Of a DNA stretch of 60,000 nucleotides, positions 1 through 10,855 are shown piece by piece (the first letter of the stretch is position 1; each line of letters begins with the position of its first letter). The translations under genes and the position numbers were made by a program. Under the pieces are notes generated by a model. The model did not search any database. It worked only from the letters and a program-made list of their open reading frames with translations, and was not told the origin of the DNA. Origin of the DNA: Hydractinia symbiolongicarpus (lineage: Eukaryota > Cnidaria > Hydrozoa > Anthoathecata > Hydractiniidae); assembly GCF_029227915.1 (NCBI RefSeq), contig NC_079886.1, forward strand, positions 22,856,501 to 22,916,500, given 5' to 3'.

Positions 1-1215
1 AGTATCTCTGCAACTAATGTTTTTCCACCACTTGTTGGTAAAGAGTATATCAGATTTTGACGCTGAAATACAGCTTGCAAGCATAGACAATCATGTTGCC
101 AATCTGACAAAAACAAATTATATGGATGTAAAAAGCAGATACACAAGCATTACAACAGATTATTTAAATATACTTGCCTCCCCTGCCTAGAAAAACAATA
201 AAAATTTTGGTTAATTGTATGTGCATATGCTAAATATCAACACTGAGTCCTTAAATTTGGAACAGAACTAAATGAGAAAGGATCCTTGTTTCATTTAGTC
301 CACTTACATTAGTATATCATAAAATTGTAACGACAGCTTTCCTGCAAGAAAAAACCATATAACGTTTTCGGTCTATAATTCCTTTCATATTTCAAATTAC
401 ATGCACGGATTTAGGACTGTCTGCATTTTATATGCGCATTAACTGTGTGGTTTTTTTACTTATCAATTCAGGCTTTACATTTTATCAAAATACAAGCCTG
501 AGACATGTCACCACGTGCCTATGTAGAACCTTATTAATCTCAGTGCATAAAACTTACCATATAACTGGTTTATTCCTCTAGTTTGTGTTAAGACTTGCTT
601 AACATTCATTGGCAGACTGTAAAATGTATTTTCAGGATATGATTGTATTGTACGTGATTGTATTATCCCTGTCACGTCAAGATTTGCTAGCATTTCGTCA
701 TCTGCATCAGTGTCTTCAAAAAAATTTGATTTAATGGTATTATCAAGGATTATTCTGATTTTTGAAAGGCTTTTATTAAACTCATTTGCAAAGCATTGAG
801 TAAAATTGTCTGAGTCAGTATTTTCATCTCTGGTAGCCTTGCACTTATCAACTTCAATTATTGTTTTTGAAAGTAAAACATCAAATTTACTTGTTTCCAT
901 ACAAACACTCTTTGTATCAGAGAAAACGCTCTCATTTATTTGGTATAAAGTGCTCCTATCACTGTCACATGAGCTGTCTAATTTCCTCTTGGAAGCACAC
1001 ACTTTCTTTTTAACTCTTCGCCTTATTTTATTTTTGGAATTTGATAGTGAATTTACACTTTCGCAGTCTCTTGCAGGAGTGCTTTGGGAGACGTGGTGAA
1101 ATTCTGTAACTGCAGTATTAAGAGGATCACAATCTTCAGAAACAGACTCTAAGTCCAAAGATTCTAATAAGTCTTGCTCTAATATCGTATTTTTATCTGC
1201 TGCTGGTCTATCCAT
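1..1215 (-). CDS. HELQ: HELQ DNA helicase, 5' end (two exons, partial)
   Basis: HELQ is a nuclear superfamily 2 3'-5' DNA helicase of the Ski2/POLQ-like group acting in replication-coupled repair. Exon 1 is 1215 down to 558 and encodes 219 residues plus one base: a low-complexity N-terminus with a basic nuclear-localisation-like patch (RRR..KKK..KRK, residues 65-78), ending in the family's pre-helicase motif FYSLP..V and GINQLY. The donor is GTAAGT at 557-552. Exon 2 starts at 103 after a TTTTTGTCAG acceptor; the phase-1 junction rebuilds D-W-Q, followed by HDCL and the Walker A motif PTSGGKT and then LVAEIL, matching the Q-motif plus motif I of HELQ. The ATG at 1215 is the first in the open frame. 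The rest of the helicase lies off the left edge. Identity rests on the motif order; start choice and splicing are inferred from sequence. Confidence 0.9.
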
Positions 1216-4200
1216 ACTGAACTCTTTTTGTCTTGTATATTAATAAAGTATATATTGATTAAAGATTCTAAAAAAACTCCAATGTTTACACTGCACATCC
1301 AATACTTAATTGGCAGGTGACATCTAAACTGAAGGGTCAATGTCCATAATCATGATACTACGAGAAACGTTCAATGGATTATGTTAGTTATTGTCACGCT
1401 TTCAATGATTCTTATGTGGCAATTCAAAACTTTGCAAAAGCATAAAAAATGCAAAGTCAATAAATATGTCAATTTTTTTGGTAACATATAAGGTTGTTTG
1501 AGAAGCTTTTCAGGATTGTTGTCGCAATGTTGTGCAATTAATTTGATTCGCCTATGGTAGATTTTTTTTATAATAAGTAAATAGCTAAATCAAGGTTTTT
1601 TTTAAAAGTTACACATCTTTTTTTTTGAAATTAAGAGAATGATTACAGAGCTATTGTTTAAACTAAAGATTTCAGCATTTTTTCTTCTACCATTACCCCT
1701 GCTGCAGCTATAGCAACTGCAACGGAAGATTTGCATGTTTTTTTCTTTGTTATTCATTGTGAAAAGAGAGTTTTTGAAAAACTTATACATTTTATTTTAA
1801 TTATACATTTTTATCTTAATTAATATGTAGACAGGCATATTATCTGCAACTAAACTTTTTTTCTTACAAATAAACCGTCCATTCAAGCTTACCATGTATT
1901 TTATCCTTAAAACATCACCTAAAAAATTGTTCTGTAATTTAGCAAACTTAGACATTAAGTATTAAGATCAGTGAAGCCATTGCATTGCATTTTTTAATTT
2001 TAAAGGGAACCCAAGGTATAAAATGATGTTGGACTTTCAGAGCTCAAAAAGTTGGTTAACAATTTTTCTTTTAATTTTTTAAAAAGCTTTTTTCGTTCTC
2101 CAGATAATCACATATAAAGAATTTCAGATTTAATTATGCTTTATAAATTATGATGCCATATTTAAATAATAGTAAATTTGACATTTCCTGTCATCAGTAA
2201 TTTTAGACCTGATGCATTTAAACTTTATCAATGCATAGATATTGTAAGATGAATTGATTAACGTAATTTTTTTGCTTAAATGACACTTGTTTGCTCGCCC
2301 CAGATCTCTTAAATTTTTTCCAATGACTTAATAACTCAGGATTTGCAATTTCGTTTGCAATAAAATTGTCTGCATATAGGCTTGTATATGTCCTATATGT
2401 TTACTCACAAAATTTGATTGCAAACCGACATGCAGATCCTAAGTTACAGGGTTGTCAGCAAAAAATTAAGAGGAAAAGCAAAAAAGTGTGTGAAGAGCTT
2501 TTTAAAAAATTTAAAAAAACTTGTAAACTAACTTTTCAAACTCTATAATATATATAAGTCTAACAACATTTTATATCTTGGGTTCCCCTCAAGGCTAAAT
2601 AACTTGAAAACGAGTGGAAATAACTGACATCATCTCCTGACCTGGGTCACCGATTTCGAAAGAGACAGGTAAAAAACATCATCAGAAAACCTTTAAATCA
2701 CCATATCCCTTCAATTGCTCGTCAAAAGCACATTATCCTATACATTTTCTTGATCAGCATTTTAAGTTCCACAGGAGCAAGTAAACAAATTTCTAAAAAA
2801 AAATTTAATGGCAGATCTTTGTTATTTCATTTTTGCCTAAGTACTTTTTCCAAAGGCCTTATCGACTAGTTTATGCACATTAGAATCTATTATTTGGGAC
2901 TTGGTTCTGGTGTTCAAAAATAATTGCTGAAGGTTGTTTCTGCAAAACTAAAAAACGTTTCTCAGGCTGGGTGAATGTTTTTTAATGAAATGTACATTTA
3001 AAATGTGAGTATGGATGCTGCCCCTAAAAGACAGTTTACAGTAGTCATCCATATGTAAAGATTAATTTGTGTGCTTTAATGTTTAATTTGTCTACCTAGA
3101 AAGAATGAAATCTTTTTTTAGCCAATTTCTTCTGTTCAAAATATTATTATTAAGACTTTACATAAGCTACATAATTATTAATTATTAAATGTAGATGAAC
3201 ACCTTCTGACAGTTTAGGGAAAACTGGTAAACGCAGGATCCAGGAAAGGCAGTATATATAATATTTTGTCAAAAATGTAGTGTGTAGGTGGTATGTATTG
3301 TATTTCTGTCACTTTTCAATGAACAAATCCTGTAAATAATTTTAAAAATTACCTGAAACAATTTTGTTGAATATAGAATTTTCTTTCAGATTAATAAACT
3401 TGGAAATATTTATTTTGCTGAGAAACGGTATGGAAAATGCCCAATTTGGTATGGGTTAAGTTGCTGGGGGTCTTATACATATCTACACATTTAAAGTTTC
3501 AATGCACTTGCTTTTCAAGCTGAATGGGCCCAGTGATGACAGTGACAGAGATTCAACATGGCCGAGTGAATGTTACCATAGCCCCGGGTTAACCCAAGCC
3601 ATGTGATGGAAATTGGAGAGATTGAACACTGTGTGGGGCATTGGATGTTGCCGGGAGTTGCTAGAAGAGCGCAGGCCCCAATTGGGTTTGCGTATAGCTC
3701 AAAATGAGCATTAAATACCCTAGGACTCTCCTCCTAAGCCATGACCCTCCTGAAATTAATAGACAGGGTATATCCTTCGATATTTGTGAGGCTAGCCATG
3801 TAAAATATGCACATCTATCTATCTACCAGTGCCAAAATATTTTTCCTGCTCCTGGTTTTTGCTTCACCTGTTTTTTGTTGCACAGGGGCACAGGGGTTTC
3901 TGCTTTGACTACTAAAAAATCTTTTTTTAATTATATATATATATACAGCATACAGTCCAAATGTATAGGCTTCCCCGTAAATGCTATACAAACCCTTTCC
4001 CACAAGAGGAAAGCCCTTTTATTTTTGTTTATTATAATTTAATGATCTTTGCAGTTAAGCTATATATGTTGCAAGTCTTGTCAAGCAAAATCCAATAAAC
4101 TTACTGCTGGTAAGTAAAAAAAAAAAAAAAAACAGCACGCATGAAATTCATCTAAGGACTAAACATTATATATGCAAAAAGGTGCACACTGTTACAAGCA

Positions 4201-4395
4201 AAATTAAACAAAAAGATGAGTGAAATATATACTTTGTTCGATAAATTCAAAGAAGATTTTGTTAATTAAATAATATATAAAAAAATTAAGAGATGAATGA
4301 ACTGATGAGAAAGAAGAAAAGTGGGACATATATAGAGGAACATGGGGGAGGAAATTGGCAATGTAAGGATGTGTGGAAGGAATTAAATGACAGAA
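1216..4395. other. Intergenic, no gene seen
   Basis: AT-rich sequence upstream of HELQ and beyond the LINE tail. Short ORFs at 1602-1790 and 2366-2548 are compositionally random. It holds one copy of a dispersed repeat (1597-1885). A block with higher GC at about 3480-3830 stands out from its surroundings and looks like the edge of another dispersed repeat, but no second copy is in the window, so this is only a suspicion. A poly-A run lies at 4117-4134. Confidence 0.6.
1597..1885. repeat. Dispersed repeat, copy 1
   Basis: This stretch is clearly similar to 38577-38815. Shared blocks include GAGCTATTGTTTAAACTAAA (1650 region and 38621 region), the CTGCTGC..CTATA block followed by GCAACGGAA, the TTTGC(A/G)TGTTTTT block and the ending CCGTCCATTCA / GGTCCATTCA. 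Both copies lie in non-coding DNA and in the same orientation. In the other copy, palindromic GGACCGTTTAA-type ends are visible, so this is probably a worn non-autonomous DNA element. Confidence 0.6.
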
Positions 4396-4437
4396 CATGT
4401 AATCATCATCATCATTCTCAGCTTAACGTCCGTTTTC

Positions 4438-4873
4438 CATGCTAGCATGGGTTGGACGGGGTATATTAATGACGCTCTTCCAATCTGATCTAGACTGTGT
4501 TAGATCTAAACTCAACTTCCTCTGTATCAAGTCTGTCCTTATAGCCTCCTGCCAAAGTCTTTCTCGGTCTGCCTCTGGGCTCTCTCTCTACACTTCTCGG
4601 TCTGTCTCTACACTTTCTTACCCAATTATCCTCCTCCATTCTTTCCAAGTGCCCCAGCCAATTCAATCTTCTTATCTGGATAACATCTTTAATTCTACAG
4701 AGACTTAGCCTGCTTCTTAGCTCATCTGAACTCTTTCTGTCTCTCAGACTGGCGTTACACATCCACCTAACCATTCTCATATCATTCCTTTCTAAACGGT
4801 CAAGATCTTCCTGCTTCACTGCCCATGTCTCACTACCGTACAACATAACACTTCTTACACAGGCCTCATACAA
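4438..4873 (-). pseudogene. LINE C-terminal tail
   Basis: Starts LYEACVRSVMLYGSETW, the strongly conserved C-terminal motif of this LINE group, followed by RLERNDMRMVRWMCN and LNWLGHLERM. Around 4555 the frame shifts by one base: the visible frame stops at 4490, while the alternative frame continues through SDWKSVINIPRPTHAS and ends at a TAA near 4428. This third frameshift confirms decay. Confidence 0.8.
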
Positions 4874-4886
4874 CCTACCTTTTACC

Positions 4887-5465
4887 TCAATTGAAAAGGA
4901 CTCTGCTAGTCAACAAAGGAAGTAACTCTCTGAAATTTTTCCAAGCAGAACCTATCCTGCAAGTAACACTTCTTCCAACACGCCCTTCACTGCCCAACAT
5001 ATCACCTAAGTAACAGAAGTTCTCAACTATCTCTAACGAGCCACTGTTGTACATCATTAAAGCTGGAAATACTTCATTCTCTATAATCTCACCTTTGAAA
5101 TGCTTGCATACAAACTGAATGTCAGCTCTTAACCTTCCACTAATACTACTGCACTTCTTATGTACCCAATGCTTGCAAGTTTGACAAAAAATTGAGTTAC
5201 CAACCCCTTTCCTGCAAACTCCACAAGGCCACTTTCCAACTACAAGGTCACACTTGGCTGCAATGCTACTAATCATGACTTTAGACTTTGCTGTGTTTAC
5301 CTTTAGCCCTTTCTCTTCTAGTCCTTTCTTCCACTTCTCAAACTTTTCAACTAATTCTTCCATCGACTCTGGTATGAGAACCAAATCATCTGCATACAAT
5401 AACTCCCATGGACAACCTGTTCTGAACTCCATCGACAGCGCTTCTAAGACTAGAACAAACAACAA
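4887..5465 (-). pseudogene. LINE reverse transcriptase, catalytic YADD part with PHD-like knuckle
   Basis: Begins (including the out-of-track bases upstream to about 5498) with GVHQGSVLSPLLFVLVLEAL, then the catalytic ELLYADDLVL and the thumb segment. After KSKVMIS comes an inserted zinc-knuckle-like segment: C-x2-C at WPCGVC, C-x2-C-x4-H at FCQTCKHWVH, HKKC, and a later C in FVCKHF, the spacing of a PHD finger lacking its last ligands. RT fold resumes with NFCYLGDMLGSEG. The frame is lost near 4890 by an apparent one-base T insertion. Confidence 0.8.
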
Positions 5466-5500
5466 AGGACTAAGTACAGAACCCTGATGTACACCAACAT

Positions 5501-6577
5501 TTATACACTAAATTCATCACTAAGTGAATCGTTAATCCTGACACGACTTCTAGCATTGCTGTACATAGACTGTACTATCGTAACTAGCCACTCATCCACA
5601 CCTATTTTTCTCATAGCCCACCAAATAACTTTACGTGGCACTCTATCAAAATCTTTCTCTAAATCTACAAAGGCAAAATAGAGATTCTTTCTCTTTCCTA
5701 AATACTTTTCCTGAAGCTGTCTGAGTAAAAATATTGCATCTGTAGTGCCACGCCCTGGAACAAAACCAAATTGCATCTTATCTATATCAATTCTTTCTCT
5801 AAGTAACTTATCAATCACTCTTTCAATAACTTTCATTACTTGATCAACCAACTTCAAACCTCTATAGTTACCCCTTTCTAATGCATCACCCTTGCCCTTG
5901 AAACAATTCACTTTTACACTCGACTGCCACTCACTCGGAATAGCACCATCCTTTATAATCTGGCTAGCAAGACTTGTAATAAGCTCAACTCCAATATATC
6001 CAGATGCTTTTGCCATCTCTGCAACAATACCTGATACTCCTGCAGCTTTGCCAATCTTCAATTTCCTAATAGCCTCCACTACCCATTCTGTCTTGATCTG
6101 CATAGCTGGCCCTTCTACAACATCATCATCAGACAAATTATCCTCGTCCCAATCAAACTCAGTGTTAAGCAACCTCTGATAATGATTCTTCCAAGCTACC
6201 CTTTTCTCCTCCTCTGTGCTAGCCAAAACACCCTCATCATTACGTATACACTTCTCACCTACAACATCTTGATTAGTCTTCTTCATTTGCTTTGTTATCT
6301 TGAATACCTCATTGCGCTGGTCTTCCCTTCTTAACGCATCTGCAATTCTGTTTCTCTCTGCTTCTGATTTTGCCTTATACACTGCTGTACGAACACGACG
6401 CTTAGCTTCTAAGTAAACATTTTTACTACCACCTGACTTCCACTCTTTCCAAAGATTCCTCTTTTCCTTTATACAGTGGTCAACCTCATTATTCCACCAC
6501 CAGGTCTGTCTATGTCTAGCTGGTCCTTCTGTCCACCCACAGGTAACATCAGAAGCTTCTAGAAGACAATTCTTCAA
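5501..6577 (-). pseudogene. LINE reverse transcriptase, N-terminal part
   Basis: About 358 codons, in frame with the endonuclease segment apart from the TAG between them. It has the linker helix (TWWWNNEVD), the RT motifs KAAGVSGIVAEM, WQSSVKVNCFKGKGD, RGLKLVDQVMKV, QFGFVPGRGTTDAIF and the palm motif AFVDLEKDFDRVPR with the first catalytic aspartate. Some family-typical residues look changed. The frame ends at a TAA (5503-5501) just before the QGSVLSP motif; that motif continues in another frame after an apparent two-base TA insertion. Confidence 0.85.
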
Positions 6578-6583
6578 AGTAGT

Positions 6584-7669
6584 CTAAGTACTTTCAACAT
6601 TGTCACTATCACATTGACCATTGTGGGCTAACTGCTGAACTTTTGCACTAAATTGTCTTGCTACAATCTCTTCCTTCAGCTTCCAGACTTTTCGACGGGG
6701 CCTGTACTTTCCCTTGGCTTCTTTAACACTCTTCAAGATAATATCACAAACCAGCAACCTATGCTTGGAAACACACTCTTCCCCCAATATAACTTTCACG
6801 TCCTTCACCACTTTCTTGTCTGACTTTCTAACCAGGAAGTAATCTATCTGTGTCTTACAACCACCTGACTCATATGTTATCAGCCTACTCTGTCTCCTAC
6901 TGAATGATGTGTTGCAAACCACCATGTCCGTTGCCATTCCAAACTCAAGCAATCTCTCCCCTTCCTTATTTCTGCTCCCAAATCCATAGCCTCCATGCAC
7001 ACCTCTATAACCTTCAGATGACTTCCCAACATGACCATTAAAGTCGCCGCCCACCATGACAAGTTCAGTGTCTCCAACCTTTGATGTGACTGCTATTAAC
7101 TCATCATAAAACTTATCTTTATCTTTCTCACTGAGTCCACACTGTGCAGCATAAACTGATAGAAAAGTTACAATCCTATTACCTATCAAAAACTTTATCA
7201 CTATAATACGACTATTAACACGCATAACATCTATTACTTTTTCTACCCACTTCTCTGCAACGAATATGCCAACTCCTCCATATCCATCACTATTACCAAT
7301 CCAAAAAAGCTTATACCTTGCCCTCCTACCTTCCACAAATCTCACTGAAGCTCCTCTCCACCTGACTTCCTGAACACAACACATATCAACAGATCTACGT
7401 TCTAATATTTCAACTACTTCACCTGCTCTACCTCTCAGAGTACCAACATTTACACTAGCCATCCTCAACCTAGTGTTATCTACCTTGTGATGTGATAGCT
7501 GGGTAACGGTCTGACGATGCTCACACCTGACATCTGTCCTACCGTGCGCGACACCTTCACTCCTTAGAGTTCCAGACCCATTTACGCAGTTTGTCTGATT
7601 AACTATTCTTACGGCATTCATAAAGAGTTTTGGCATTGTTTTACAGCTGGATGCCCTTCCTAGCGCCAA
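6584..7669 (-). pseudogene. LINE endonuclease segment
   Basis: About 361 codons open. The domain is an exonuclease-endonuclease-phosphatase (APE-like) fold: RMASVNVGTLRGR near residue 69, the catalytic-glutamate motif CVQEVRWRG, YGGVGIF, the GGDFNGHVG motif with catalytic D and N, the TQIDYFL motif, and the SKHRLLVCD ending with the catalytic histidine. This domain nicks target DNA to prime reverse transcription and is close to the craniofacial-development-protein-2-like proteins that many genomes annotate from such LINEs. It ends at a TAG (6586-6584) that is in frame with the following reverse-transcriptase segment, so the stop is a nonsense mutation inside one ancestral ORF. Confidence 0.85.
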
Positions 7670-7810
7670 CCGTTCACAGACCTTAAAGTGACACCATCAC
7701 TATGTGGCATTTCATGGGACTTCCACAATCGCCCCTTTAAACTAAGGTATGATGGAGGACGTTCAACTCCTCTCTTTCTCATAAAGAGACCCTTCACCAT
7801 TTAAGGTTCA

Positions 7811-9000
7811 AAACTGATAGAACAGCCAATATTAAGTGGATAAGAACTGGAGATGCATATAAACTAGGAATTGCTACAGCATACATTAAACTGTATTTGA
7901 AACAAAAGAAAAAAGTGAGGAATTAATAATGGACAAACATTGTGGAAGAAGGCCTTGCAACAATCAGACTGGTGAAGTTCTTGCTGGTGACGGCGGCAAA
8001 GAGTGCAAAATAAATATTCAGGATTCAAGGGGGAGCGATTGAACAAAGAAGGAGAATCTATAAAAACAAAAAAACTTTCTAGTTTTGACGAAACATAAGT
8101 AGATATGCATAGCTACTGCGTTGAAGTTAAAGATTAAGTTAAACTAAAACACGTGTATATATATGTTGTTTTTAATTTCTTGAATGTTTGGTGGTTGTGT
8201 GGCATGGCAAATAGATGAATAGTGGTTTAAAAGTATAACAAACAGGAAATCTGGTTGCCCGAAGCCGGTAAGATAAAAAGCCCTGGGAACGAGATTGTAT
8301 TCACCCTCTCCCACCCCGCCCCGGTTTTCTTACTAAAAACTGGGAACAAGACTGCTGTAATTAAACTTGGAGCGGAGCAAAAATTTTGAAACATAATTAC
8401 TATGCTTTGTTACCAAGGACTTAAGAAAATTATAATTAAAGAGTTAGAATAATATAGATTTGATTAAAATTCCAACACTTTTAACATTTCCGAATAAAGT
8501 CCACAATACTTAATTGTACTATTTTGATTTTAAGCTATTTTTACTTTTATAAAAACAGGGTACTGTGGATTAATACTTTTATTTTTCAAAATATCATTTT
8601 ACCACTAAATCAAACCTTTTGTCGACCTCGCAATTTTTTATTTACTCTTAATGCACTGTGAAGTAAAGAATACCTAAATTTATTCTTTATATCTCACATA
8701 CTTTGAAAAAATATGTCTGATCTCTTTATGCCGGAAATTTTCGATGCACACAAATGTCATTGAAATGTAAGGAAAAGAGCTATGGCCCAGAAATTGAACC
8801 CTCCAGCACGGTTCATCTTTTAATTGTTTATTAAGAATAATTAACTGCATCGGGTACTTTGCTTGGATCGGTGAAGATTAAACCAGTGGAGACAGCCATC
8901 TTTTATGCTATTCCTAATTTTATCAAAAGAGAAAGGTAGTAATGAAGACAATAAAGGCAAAAGCTAAATACGTTTTGAAATATCAGATATGAAATATCCT
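7811..9000. other. Intergenic, no gene seen
   Basis: AT-rich DNA between the LINE 5' end and the CTT microsatellite. A short minus ORF at 7864-8046 contains a few Cys/His residues but no recognisable domain. Nothing else is supported. Confidence 0.5.
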
Positions 9001-9360
9001 CTTCTTCTTCTTCTTCTTCTTCTTCTTCTTCTTCTTCTTCTTCTTCTTCTTCTTCTTCTTCTTCTTCTTCTTCTTCTTCTTCTTCTTCTTCTTCTTCTTC
9101 TTCTTCTTCTTCTTCTTCTTCTTCTTCTTCTTCTTCTTCTTCTTCTTCTTCTTCTTCTTCTTCTTCTTCTTCTTCTTCTTCTTCTTCTTCTTCTTCTTCT
9201 TCTTCTTCTTCTTCTTCTTCTTCTTCTTCTTCTTCTTCTTCTTCTTCTTCTTCTTCTTCTTCTTCTTCTTCTTCTTCTTCTTCTTCTTCTTTTTCTTCTT
9301 CTTCTTCTTCTTCTTCTTCTTCTTCTTCTTCTTCTTCTTCTTCTTCTTCTTCTTCTTCTT
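9001..9360. repeat. (CTT)120 microsatellite
   Basis: Exactly 120 uninterrupted trinucleotide units apart from a single C-to-T change at 9292. The open frames across it (poly-leucine) are artefacts of the repeat. The long pure polypyrimidine/polypurine tract with mirror symmetry could form triplex (H-) DNA; that is inference. Confidence 0.98.
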
Positions 9361-10855
9361 TGATTAGCCTGATTAGATTGCTAAAGAGAAGGAAGTTAAT
9401 GCTTTATCATTTCTAACAATTAATTACACACGGTAGTTACAATTTAACAGTTTTAACCGCAACGTTTTTTCATAGTCAGCAATTTTTTTTTTGACAAACT
9501 TTCTCTTTTATTTTTGCCTTCCTAGTTTCATTCTGCAGTTTTACGACTTTTTTTATTTTTAACTCTACTAACAAAGTTTAAAAATTTCTCAAAATTTTGT
9601 GAAGGTTTATAACGACTATCAGTACACACAAAGTAAAACTATAAACGCCTTTTTATCATACATATCACAGGGAGAATGCAATGACATCCTAAGCTACCAT
9701 TTTTTTTCCGATGCGCCCTGTCAAAGAATTAGGTTCAAATTGAGATTTTCACAAGTTCTTTGCCCACCTACCACTTTTAAATGTAATTTTTTTTATCATT
9801 ATTAACACTTGTTAGTTGGGAATTTACAGCTACCCATCGGGTTTAATTCTACCAACTACAAGTTTGAAATTTGGTCGAACGCTCAAATAGATGCAATTTG
9901 TATGGGATGAAACCAACCTACACTGATATATTATTCTCAGCGTTAATACCACAAACCTCCTATCTTATAACAATCATTTTAATTAAATTCACACATTCTT
10001 TTGTTTTTTCAGATGAATTTAACAATCTCTGATGAAACATTTTAATAACCCAAACGTGCTGTGACCTGTGCTTGATCTTAATTAACACATGTGCAGTATT
10101 TGTCATATTAAAAAAATGCAGACATTGCATAGCAATTATGAGTTTAGGATATTGGTTAGTAATACTAAGTGCTCAGTGGGTATAATGACCCTACACTAAA
10201 GAGTGTATTCAAAACGAGAACGTCATATGTATGTATTATATGTTAATAATACATCCTTCTTAAAATATATACACGATAAATCAATCCAAAAGGCCACTTC
10301 TTTCTCGGTTTTTTACGTTAACTTTTGCGATCACAAATACAAACAGCAAAAAAAACATGACCCAGGGAAAGGTTACGTTTGGGTAGGCCCCGGGAGTCAC
10401 CAAAACAAAAGGTCAAAAATGGAAACAAAAGAGGCGAAAGCATTTATTGCATTCTTCAAGTCATGGGAATTTATCATAAGATAGGACTGAAACTCTCATT
10501 CAACTATTTGGTCGTATCAAGTAACAAGGTAAACGCAGGCTAATAAATTAAATTCTTGAAATACTTTAACTATTTTTGTTATTTTAAACTGGCCTTAATC
10601 AGTTCGAGCGCTCTGCGAAGAAGAGTGGTTTCCATTTTGGTAACGAGAACAAATAGAAAGTAGTGGGAAGAAACAAAACAAAACTATACTATGAGAAACT
10701 TAATTTTGGAGAAATTGATATCCTTTGGTAGGTTGAATCCAGATTTTTATTCTTTCGATTGAACCCCTTAAGCGTGTGATCAATTGGAAGACTGTTACTG
10801 TCGAATACATAAAAGAAAACTTGGAAGAAAACGTAGAAGCAAAGGTTTTATTAGG
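9361..10855. other. Intergenic / upstream of receptor gene A
   Basis: AT-rich with no supported gene. ORFs at 9599-9805 and 10203-10484 lack recognisable domains and use AT-driven codons. The promoter and 5' UTR of the receptor gene must lie in the distal part, but I see no decisive element. Confidence 0.5.

Larger units (their letters stand above)
4396..7810 (-). mobile_element. RTE-like non-LTR retrotransposon (LINE), inactive
   Basis: Reading on the minus strand from about 7810 to 4396 gives an apurinic endonuclease, a reverse transcriptase with an inserted PHD-like cysteine knuckle, and a C-terminal tail, followed by a short 3' end that finishes in tandem TGA-type triplets (ATCATCATCATC on the plus strand at 4400-4415), the kind of simple-repeat tail known from RTE-clade elements. 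The coding frame is interrupted by one nonsense codon and three frameshifts (see parts), so it cannot encode a working protein. The 5' limit is set by eye and is uncertain. Clade assignment (RTE) is from the domain layout and tail, without a phylogeny. Confidence 0.85.

Noticed and set aside
8989-9363. Poly-leucine ORF
   Set aside because: It is the translation of the CTT microsatellite.
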